A stretch of 64,000 bases of DNA, from contig NZ_FNRG01000002.1 of NCBI RefSeq assembly GCF_900107835.1, forward strand, positions 186,001 to 250,000, written 5' to 3'. The position numbers and the translations under genes are program-made. Of this stretch, positions 27,311 through 33,193 are shown piece by piece. Under the pieces are notes generated by a model. The model saw only the letters and a program-made list of their open reading frames with translations, searched no databases and was not told where the DNA came from. Each line of letters opens with the position of its first letter. Position 1 is the stretch's first letter. This stretch comes from Oribacterium sp. KHPX15. GTDB taxonomy: Bacteria > Bacillota > Clostridia > Lachnospirales > Lachnospiraceae.

Positions 27311-27739
27311 TCAAAACATGCTTGGATTATCTTCCTGCCATTTACCCCGGTTCTTTAGCAAGGTTTTCCTGTTGTACAGCGTCCTTACAGAAACCCCGGC
27401 AAATTCCGCAGTTTCCCTGGTATTGTGCTCTAAAGAGAATTTATACACTTCTCCCACCGTAACCTGACTTTCTTTTCGTTTAAACCATCCGGCTCCTCTG
27501 GTCCTGTGATGTTCATGTATGCCAACCTCAACATTTACAAAACCATCCCGTGATTTCCCGCTTTTCTTTTGGACATTGCTTTCAAAAACATGAACATATA
27601 TACCACAGGCTTCAAGTTTTCCGGATAATTCGTTAATATCCTTCTTTAAATCCTCCAGCGATTCTCCGTCCATTGGAGCCATTTTGAATTTATGATAAAT
27701 GATATCATAATTTAATGCGTCTTTTGCTCTTTCAATCAT
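27311..27739 (-). CDS. Unrecognised protein with C-terminal resolvase-type helix-turn-helix
   Basis: I cannot name this 142-residue protein. Residues 1-60 look helical and charged (DLKKDINELSGKLEACGIYV). The centre carries HEHHRTRGAGWFKRKES, and the C terminus (about residues 93-130) has VTVGEVYKFSLEHNTRETAE then FAGVSVRTLYNRK, which resembles the small helix-turn-helix of serine resolvases and transposon regulators. A DNA-binding role is inference. It lies downstream of lexA in the same direction with a 30-bp perfect palindrome in between, so it may be an SOS-linked accessory regulator, or may be insulated from lexA by that palindrome. Confidence 0.65.
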   Translation of the reverse strand: MIERAKDALNYDIIYHKFKMAPMDGESLEDLKKDINELSGKLEACGIYVHVFESNVQKKSGKSRDGFVNVEVGIHEHHRTRGAGWFKRKESQVTVGEVYKFSLEHNTRETAEFAGVSVRTLYNRKTLLKNRGKWQEDNPSMF

Positions 27740-27751
27740 ACCGGATCTCCG

Positions 27752-27781
27752 GTTTCGGCAATATTTAAATATTGCCGAAAC
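27752..27781. repeat. Dispersed palindrome, copy 3
   Basis: A 30-base perfect palindrome whose 22-base core (27756-27777) starts CGGCAA and ends TTGCCG. It shares all but a few central bases with copies 1 and 2, 5-6 kb away. It fills most of the gap between the lexA stop and the start of the HTH gene. Confidence 0.85.
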
Positions 27782-27788
27782 AACAATG

Positions 27789-28433
27789 TTATTTCATACC
27801 CATACGGATCAAACCGATAACTTTTCCGAGTATCTTGCAATCAGGCACAATAATAGGATCCATGCTGTCATTCTCAGGCTGAAGTCTTATGTGTCCGTCT
27901 TCCTTATAAAAGCGTTTCACTGTAGCACTATCATCAACGAGAGCGACAACAATCTCGCCATCGTTGCAGGTTTCCTGCTGTTCTACTATAACACGGTCCC
28001 CGTTAAGTATGCCGCAGTTGATCATGGATTCACCTTTTATGGTCAGCATAAATACTGATTTGTTTGGGAGCATATCTACAGGAATGGGGAAATAATCCGT
28101 GATATTCTCCTGAGCAAGTAAAGGAAGCCCTGCCGCAACAGTACCAACCAAAGGTACCTGAGCCACCTCTCGTTCAGGCGCCGAACGGAACTCTGATGTT
28201 GTGATCATCAGAGCTCTTGGATGTGAAGGATCTTTCTTTATCAATCCCATGGTTTCCAGATCATTGATATATGTAAATACACTTGATGTAGACTTTAACC
28301 CTACCGCAGCACAAATATCCCGCACAGAAGGGGGATAATTTCTCTCAATAACACATTGTTTAATATACTCAAAAACTGCTTTTTGCTTTGGTGTCATATG
28401 ATTAGCATCCGGTTGTTTTTTGTGTCTGCCCAT
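27789..28433 (-). CDS. lexA: SOS response repressor LexA
   Basis: LexA represses DNA-damage genes and cleaves itself when RecA filaments form. The 214-residue product has an N-terminal winged helix-turn-helix (TPKQKAVFEYIK, PPSVRDICAAVGLKSTSSV) and a C-terminal S24 peptidase domain with the Ala-Gly cleavage site in GTVAAGLPLL, catalytic Ser in IKGESMINCG and catalytic Lys in DDSATVKRFY. AAGGAG lies 6 bases before ATG 28433. The promoter carries an SOS operator, so it should be autoregulated. Confidence 0.97.
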   Translation of the reverse strand: MGRHKKQPDANHMTPKQKAVFEYIKQCVIERNYPPSVRDICAAVGLKSTSSVFTYINDLETMGLIKKDPSHPRALMITTSEFRSAPEREVAQVPLVGTVAAGLPLLAQENITDYFPIPVDMLPNKSVFMLTIKGESMINCGILNGDRVIVEQQETCNDGEIVVALVDDSATVKRFYKEDGHIRLQPENDSMDPIIVPDCKILGKVIGLIRMGMK

Positions 28434-28467
28434 GTCATACTCCTTTTTTATTATTAAATATAATAAA

Positions 28468-28496
28468 ACTTTATCACAAACATCCGTTCATTGCAA
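28468..28496 (-). promoter_or_regulatory. lexA promoter with SOS operator
   Basis: On the reverse strand TTGCAA (28496-28491), a 17-base spacer and TAAAGT (28473-28468) form the promoter. The spacer contains GAACGGATGTTT (28489-28478), matching the GAAC-N4-GTTT/C pattern of Clostridia LexA boxes, in the position where a repressor would block RNA polymerase. Confidence 0.75.
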
Positions 28497-28586
28497 CTAT
28501 CATATAAACATTTGTACTTAAAAAAAGAATTCTTACGGCTTCTTTTGAAGTATTATTTTGACGCGCTTTAAAGCCATGGCAGAACT

Positions 28587-28613
28587 AAAAAAACCCCGAC
28601 TATATAAGTCGGG
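28587..28613 (-). terminator. Intrinsic terminator of the obgE-rsfS gene series
   Basis: Arms CCCGACT (28595-28601) and AGTCGGG (28607-28613), followed on the reverse strand by a run of seven T, lie 9 bases after the rsfS stop. Confidence 0.9.
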
Positions 28614-28621
28614 ATTTGCGA

Positions 28622-28981
28622 TCATAGCTCATTTATATCAACCATCTTTTTTCCGTCAGACCATATACGTTCAAGGTCGTAGAACAATCTCTGTTCCTTA
28701 TCAAAGATGTGAACAATGATATCATTATAATCAAGAAGTATCCAGCCGCTGTTGGGAACGCCTTCTTTACGACGCATCTCAAAATCGAGCTCAGCCATCT
28801 TATCTTCTACCGCATCACTGAGTGCATCCACCTGTCTCAGGTTGTCTGCTGTTGCGATCACAAAATAATCGGCAATAACAGATACCTCCGAAATATCAAT
28901 AACAGTTATATCATATCCCTTTTTATCCGAAAGAGCATTGTAAACTGCCTTGACCATTTCCTTTGAAGTTTCATTTGCCAT
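28622..28981 (-). CDS. rsfS: Ribosomal silencing factor RsfS
   Basis: RsfS binds L14 on the 50S subunit and blocks joining with 30S during starvation or assembly. The 119-residue product has the family segments DITVIDISEVSVIADYFVIAT and GWILLDYNDIIVHIF. AAGGAG lies about 11 bases upstream of ATG 28981. It is the last gene of the obgE-yhbY-nadD-yqeK-rsfS series and is followed by a strong terminator. Confidence 0.96.
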   Translation of the reverse strand: MANETSKEMVKAVYNALSDKKGYDITVIDISEVSVIADYFVIATADNLRQVDALSDAVEDKMAELDFEMRRKEGVPNSGWILLDYNDIIVHIFDKEQRLFYDLERIWSDGKKMVDINEL

Positions 28982-29035
28982 AAAAATAACTCCTTTAAAT
29001 AACTGTCATAATGATGATATTTATTTTATCGGCTG

Positions 29036-29659
29036 TCAGCGCGTTTCAATAAGTTCTTTGTAATACCTGTAGGTATCGTAAGAATCTTTACAGATGAAGC
29101 CTCCTGATTCCTCAAGATATGTTATGGTATCATGATTAATCTCGTATACAGCTCTGTCCAGATCCTCGAATGCCAGCTTTCTGATCTCAGTAAGCCTTGA
29201 AGCTTTATATCTTCTTGCTTCAATGTAGTCGGCAGTGAAAACTATAGCCTCCAGAAGACTCATATTTGGCCTTCCAAGGGTGTGATAGTATATGGCCGAT
29301 AAAATATCCCTGTCATCTATTCCAAACTCTTTACGGGCATATACGGCACCAAAAACAGAATGTATAACCTGAGGTGCTTTCAGCATATCATCTGTAAGCT
29401 CTACTTTTTCTTTTTTACAAAGCTTTATCAGCTCTTCATCCGAGAACTGCTTTGCACAGTCATGAACGAGCCCTGCTGCCTCAGCCTTATAAAGATCAAC
29501 TCCGTATCTCATTGCAAGACAGACACAGGTAAAGCTCACACTGAGTGAATGCTCATACCTGTCAGGTTTCAGAATCTTTTTAAGCTTCTTTCTGTATTCA
29601 TAAATCTCTGAAATATCCGGCTTATCACCGTTTTTCTTTGCTTTTTTGTCTGATGCCAT
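29036..29659 (-). CDS. yqeK: YqeK-type HD-domain Ap4A hydrolase
   Basis: YqeK proteins hydrolyse diadenosine tetraphosphate symmetrically to two ADP. The product is 207 residues from ATG 29659. The HD-domain metal ligands are in RYEHSLSV and GLVHDCAKQF, with further ligands expected in HSVFGAVYA and FTADYIEARR. An upstream in-frame ATG at 29674 would overlap GGGGGAT, the best ribosome binding site, so I prefer 29659. It follows nadD by 24 bases, the usual Bacillota pairing. Confidence 0.93.
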   Translation of the reverse strand: MASDKKAKKNGDKPDISEIYEYRKKLKKILKPDRYEHSLSVSFTCVCLAMRYGVDLYKAEAAGLVHDCAKQFSDEELIKLCKKEKVELTDDMLKAPQVIHSVFGAVYARKEFGIDDRDILSAIYYHTLGRPNMSLLEAIVFTADYIEARRYKASRLTEIRKLAFEDLDRAVYEINHDTITYLEESGGFICKDSYDTYRYYKELIETR

Positions 29660-29683
29660 AAAATGATCCCCCATGAACAGATG

Positions 29684-30316
29684 TCAGGATCTGTACAGAT
29701 TGTTATCCCTGATATATTCCTTAACCTTATCCGGCAGAAGTCCGCTTATGTCTTTGCCTTCCGCCACCATTTCGCGGATCATAGTGCTGGATAAATTTGT
29801 TTCCGGATAATCAAGAACCTCTATATCCGCCTGAAATCTGTCTTTAAGATATTCCACCTGTTCCTGAAAACTCCTATATCCATCAGGATAATGTCTCCCT
29901 GCCACAGCCAGTGTAGCAAGCTTCATTATCATCTCCGGATGATACCAGGTGTCTATCTGATACATTGAATCTGCCCCAATGATAAAATAAAAATGAATAT
30001 CCGGATGCTTTTCATGAAGCAGTGCCAATGTTTCCGCTGTATATGTCTCTCCCTCCCGTTCAAGCTCGAACAGAGAAAGTTTAAAACCCTCTCTCCTAGA
30101 AACCGCAAGAGAAGTCATTTCACACCTTTGTTTTGCAGGCGTAACCTTTTTGTTTTTCTTAAAATAGGGATCCTTAGCCGGCATGAACCAGACTTCATCA
30201 AGGGACAACTGGTTAAGAGCACACTGACCCAGAGAAAGATGCGCATTGTGAATGGGATCAAACGTACCGCCCATTATACCGACTTTCTTTTTGTTATCAT
30301 GAACCCCTGTTAACAT
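29684..30316 (-). CDS. nadD: Nicotinate-nucleotide adenylyltransferase
   Basis: NadD adenylylates nicotinate mononucleotide to deamido-NAD in NAD synthesis. The 210-residue product has the nucleotidyltransferase motifs GGTFDPIHNAHL near residue 16 and SSTMIREMVAEG near the C terminus, with FIIGADSMYQIDTW in between. It lies 13 bases after yhbY, within the obgE series. Confidence 0.96.
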   Translation of the reverse strand: MLTGVHDNKKKVGIMGGTFDPIHNAHLSLGQCALNQLSLDEVWFMPAKDPYFKKNKKVTPAKQRCEMTSLAVSRREGFKLSLFELEREGETYTAETLALLHEKHPDIHFYFIIGADSMYQIDTWYHPEMIMKLATLAVAGRHYPDGYRSFQEQVEYLKDRFQADIEVLDYPETNLSSTMIREMVAEGKDISGLLPDKVKEYIRDNNLYRS

Positions 30317-30329
30317 ACCGGTACCTCTG

Positions 30330-30797
30330 TCACTCTAAGTCGTTATCGAAATCCTCGTCGGCTTCTTCCACAAATCGAAGACTCATTCCGCTTCTTGAGG
30401 CCTTCTTCTTTGCGCCGGCAATCTCAGCATTGTGATTCCTGCTTTTTGAATGCTTTCCCGTGTTTTTTCCGCCGTCTTTAAGCTCAGCCTTTGAAATCTC
30501 ATACTTACGCTTTTTAAAGTCCGGATCCGGCTTATAAAGCACGATCTTACGACCGATAACCTGGACAACTTCTGACTGGGTACGTCCGGCAAGAGTATGG
30601 GCAATGGCCTTTGGATCATCATCGCAATTCTTCAGGATATTGATCTTGATAAGCTCATTTTTAACAATATTCTCTCTGACAGCCTCGATAAATTCCGGTG
30701 TTAGGCTGTTTTTTCCTATGGAAAGGACCGGTTCTATGTTCATAGCTGCGCCCTTTAATTCAGAACGCATCTTACTGTCTCTTATATATTTCTTCAT
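30330..30797 (-). CDS. yhbY: YhbY family CRM-domain RNA-binding protein
   Basis: YhbY binds pre-50S particles through a single CRM domain. The 155-residue product has the domain in its first 100 residues (LKGAAMNIEPVLSIGKNSLT, then NELIKINILKNC and VVQVIGRKIVLYKP). A basic then acidic C-terminal extension of about 55 residues (KHSKSRNHNAEIAGAKKKAS) is additional to the near-100-residue family length. Its start overlaps the obgE stop by four bases. Confidence 0.93.
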   Translation of the reverse strand: MKKYIRDSKMRSELKGAAMNIEPVLSIGKNSLTPEFIEAVRENIVKNELIKINILKNCDDDPKAIAHTLAGRTQSEVVQVIGRKIVLYKPDPDFKKRKYEISKAELKDGGKNTGKHSKSRNHNAEIAGAKKKASRSGMSLRFVEEADEDFDNDLE

Positions 30798-32179
30798 TCT
30801 TCTTCTCCGTTATTCTTTGGCTGATGACGTTTAGGGAAAGCTGTATCGATAGCCTTCTCAAGCTCCTCTTCCTCATAAGCATCTGTATCATAGTACTCAA
30901 AGGTATGACCATAGATCTTTATGGTATCGCCCTCCTGAATACCCATTTTCCTCAGAGTCTTGATAACCCCCTGTTCAGCCATGAAACGCTGGAAGAACTC
31001 AAAGCCTTTTTCTGTACTGATATTGGTATATCCAAGCATCTTCTCAATCTTTGGTCCTTCAACAGAGTAAGTGCTGTCGTCAAGCTTCTTGTATTCGATG
31101 GCAAGCTGCTCTTTATGTCCAAGGGTTTCCAGATCGACTTCGCTTTCATAAACCTCGACTTCCTTTGCACCGGCTTCCTCAACGTAGGTCCAGGCAGCTT
31201 CAAGAACCTCCCGGAGTCCGGTATTTGTGGCTGCAGAAATTGCAAAAACTTTCACACCCTGGGGCTCATATATTTCCTTGATCCTTGTAACTGCACTGTC
31301 AGAACCCTGTTCATCGATGATAAGATCAGTTTTGTTGCAGGCTATGATCATAGGTTTCTTAAGGATATCCGGATCGTATTTCTCTATTTCTTCGTTGATA
31401 GTCTTAATGTCTTCAACGGGATCTCTTCCTTCACAGCCTGAAGCATCTACAACATGAACAAGTACTTTACAACGCTCTATATGACGCAGGAACTCATGTC
31501 CCAGACCAACACCCTCAGAGGCTCCTTCGATAAGACCGGGGATATCCGCCATAACAAAAGATCTGTCACCCTTTAAACCAACTACTCCGAGATGTGGAGT
31601 AAGCGTTGTGAAGTGATAGTTTGCAATCTCAGGTCTTGCATTGGAACACATGGACAGAATGGTGGATTTTCCTACATTCGGAAGTCCGACCAGTCCCACA
31701 TCAGCGATAACCCTCAGTTCAAGCTGTACCCAGAGCTCTCTTGCATCCTGACCCGGCTGTGCAAACTTAGGTGCCTGCATTGACGGTGTGGCAAAGTGCA
31801 TATTGCCCAGGCCGCCTTTTCCGCCTTTAAGAAGTACAAGTCTCTGATTGTCACCTGACATGTCCGCGATGATCTTTTTGGTCTCAAAATCACGGATGAT
31901 AGTACCCTCAGGTACCTTAATAACAAGATCCTTACCGTTTTTTCCGTGCATGCGTTTTCCGCCGCCTTCTTCACCGGGGGTTGCGACATATTTCTGGCGG
32001 TTTCTGAAGTCTTCAAGAGTATTCATACCCTTATCAACTTCAACGATGATATCACCGCCTTTTCCGCCGTCGCCTCCGTCAGGACCACCGGCCGGTACAA
32101 ACAATTCACGACGGAAGGAAACATGTCCGTTACCGCCTTTTCCGCTTTTGATGAAAATTTTTGCAATATCTGCAAACAT
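30794..32179 (-). CDS. obgE: GTPase Obg/CgtA
   Basis: Obg is an essential GTPase for late 50S assembly and stress signalling. The 461-residue product has the glycine-rich Obg fold (residues 1-158, GGPDGGDGGKGGD), a G domain with GLPNVGKST, DIPGLIEGASEGVGLGHEFL and NKTD, and a C-terminal OCT domain (about 350-430, ending KIYGHTFEYYD). A 30-residue acidic tail follows. AAAGGAG lies upstream of ATG 32179. It heads the ribosome assembly series to rsfS. Confidence 0.97.
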   Translation of the reverse strand: MFADIAKIFIKSGKGGNGHVSFRRELFVPAGGPDGGDGGKGGDIIVEVDKGMNTLEDFRNRQKYVATPGEEGGGKRMHGKNGKDLVIKVPEGTIIRDFETKKIIADMSGDNQRLVLLKGGKGGLGNMHFATPSMQAPKFAQPGQDARELWVQLELRVIADVGLVGLPNVGKSTILSMCSNARPEIANYHFTTLTPHLGVVGLKGDRSFVMADIPGLIEGASEGVGLGHEFLRHIERCKVLVHVVDASGCEGRDPVEDIKTINEEIEKYDPDILKKPMIIACNKTDLIIDEQGSDSAVTRIKEIYEPQGVKVFAISAATNTGLREVLEAAWTYVEEAGAKEVEVYESEVDLETLGHKEQLAIEYKKLDDSTYSVEGPKIEKMLGYTNISTEKGFEFFQRFMAEQGVIKTLRKMGIQEGDTIKIYGHTFEYYDTDAYEEEELEKAIDTAFPKRHQPKNNGEEE

Positions 32180-32405
32180 AGAATCATTTCTCCTTTCCCA
32201 AGGGTATCCCCGCGCCGCAAATAGCGTCGCTAGCCCTCAGAGAGCAAATCAAATAGAAACAATGCATAAGTCCGGAACACTTCCTTGAACATCTCAACTG
32301 CTGAAAGAATATCCATAACAGACTCACACATTAATTAAAGAAAGAATCCATTAGGATTCTTATGAACCACTTAAAAACACTAATAACCGTGGACAGAATT
32401 AGAAC
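32180..32405. other. Gap between rpmA terminator and obgE
   Basis: I see no gene here. It holds the obgE ribosome binding site, a GC-rich stretch with a TAGCGTCGCTA palindrome near 32222-32232, and a hairpin AAGAATCC (32342-32349) with GGATTCTT (32354-32361) followed on the reverse strand by TTCTTT. No promoter for obgE is convincing. Confidence 0.4.
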
Positions 32406-32438
32406 AAAACCCCTGCACCGATATTACGGTACAGGGGT
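32406..32438 (-). terminator. Intrinsic terminator of rplU-rpmA
   Basis: Arms 32409-32420 and 32427-32438 pair over 12 positions with one wobble pair, followed on the reverse strand by TTTTG, 24 bases after the rpmA stop. Confidence 0.85.
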
Positions 32439-32462
32439 GATTTTCTGAAAAACCAAGCGAGA

Positions 32463-32726
32463 TTACTCAGCATCTCTAGGCAGTACGGATACCTGCTTTC
32501 TGTCTCTTCCAAGGTGGCTGTACTTAACTACGCCGTCAACCTTTGCAAAAAGTGTGAAATCATTGCCAAGACCTACATTAAGACCTGGGTGAATTCTTGT
32601 TCCATTCTGCTTGTAAAGAACATTACCAGCCTTTACGAACTGACCATCTGCTCTCTTCTGTCCAAGTCTCTTGGACTCGGAATCTCTACCGTTCTTGGTA
32701 GAGCCCATACCTTTATGATGAGCCAT
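32463..32726 (-). CDS. rpmA: 50S ribosomal protein L27, short N terminus
   Basis: L27 lies near the peptidyl transferase centre. The 87-residue product starts [16 protein letters not shown], which is the mature-type N terminus. Most Bacillota L27 proteins carry an extra segment of about nine residues that is cut off by the protease Prp. Here an in-frame TAA lies only 15 bases before the ATG and GGAGG sits between them, so no extension can exist, and no prp gene lies between rplU and rpmA (30-base gap). Confidence 0.96.
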   Translation of the reverse strand: MAHHKGMGSTKNGRDSESKRLGQKRADGQFVKAGNVLYKQNGTRIHPGLNVGLGNDFTLFAKVDGVVKYSHLGRDRKQVSVLPRDAE

Positions 32727-32756
32727 GATTATCCTCCATTAAATACTTTGAAAAAA

Positions 32757-33062
32757 TTAGCCGATAGAATCAATCTTTACTTCTGTAAAGAGCTGTCTGT
32801 GACCATTCTTCTTGTGGTATCCAGACTTTCTCTTGTACTTGTAAACGATGACTTTCTTAGCCTTGCCATTCTTAGTAACAGTGGCTGATACCTTAGCACC
32901 ATCAACGACCGGTGTACCGATCTTCATAGCGCCATCATTAAGAACAAGCACCTGATCGAAAGTAACCTTGTCGCCTTCCTTTACATCAAGTTTCTCAACT
33001 CTAATGATATCGCCTTCGCTTACCTTGTACTGCTTTCCACCTGTAAGGATTACTGCATACAT
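32757..33062 (-). CDS. rplU: 50S ribosomal protein L21
   Basis: L21 binds 23S rRNA in the large subunit. The 101-residue product begins MYAVILTGGKQYKVSEGD and ends in the conserved YKYKRKSGYHKKNGHRQ region. ATG 33062 has AAGGAGG upstream; in-frame starts to 33110 would add 16 residues not found in L21. It is co-transcribed with rpmA from a strong promoter and behind a structured leader. Confidence 0.97.
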   Translation of the reverse strand: MYAVILTGGKQYKVSEGDIIRVEKLDVKEGDKVTFDQVLVLNDGAMKIGTPVVDGAKVSATVTKNGKAKKVIVYKYKRKSGYHKKNGHRQLFTEVKIDSIG

Positions 33063-33144
33063 TACGAGGGTCCTCCTTTTTATCATTACTCGCTGACTTT
33101 GGTGGTACAATAATGCACACTTCTAACCTCGTCATGCGGCATAC
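33063..33144 (-). promoter_or_regulatory. Probable L21 autoregulatory leader
   Basis: The rplU leader can pair ACGAGG (33132-33127) with CCTCGT (33069-33064), which lies between the ribosome binding site and the ATG. Such pairing could hide the start. A Bacillota L21 leader family is known upstream of rplU; assignment here is by position and pairing. Confidence 0.5.
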
Positions 33145-33150
33145 TCAAGT

Positions 33151-33179
33151 ACTTTAAATGCTCGCTTCGAAATTGTCAA
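33151..33179 (-). promoter_or_regulatory. Sigma-A promoter of rplU-rpmA
   Basis: On the reverse strand a perfect TTGACA (33179-33174), a 17-base spacer and TAAAGT (33156-33151) form a strong promoter. Confidence 0.85.
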
Positions 33180-33193
33180 TGGGTTTTAAAAAA

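Noticed and set aside
30824-31441. 205-codon frame antisense to obgE
   Set aside because: obgE is full length with all GTPase motifs; the antisense frame has no ribosome binding site and no recognisable domain.
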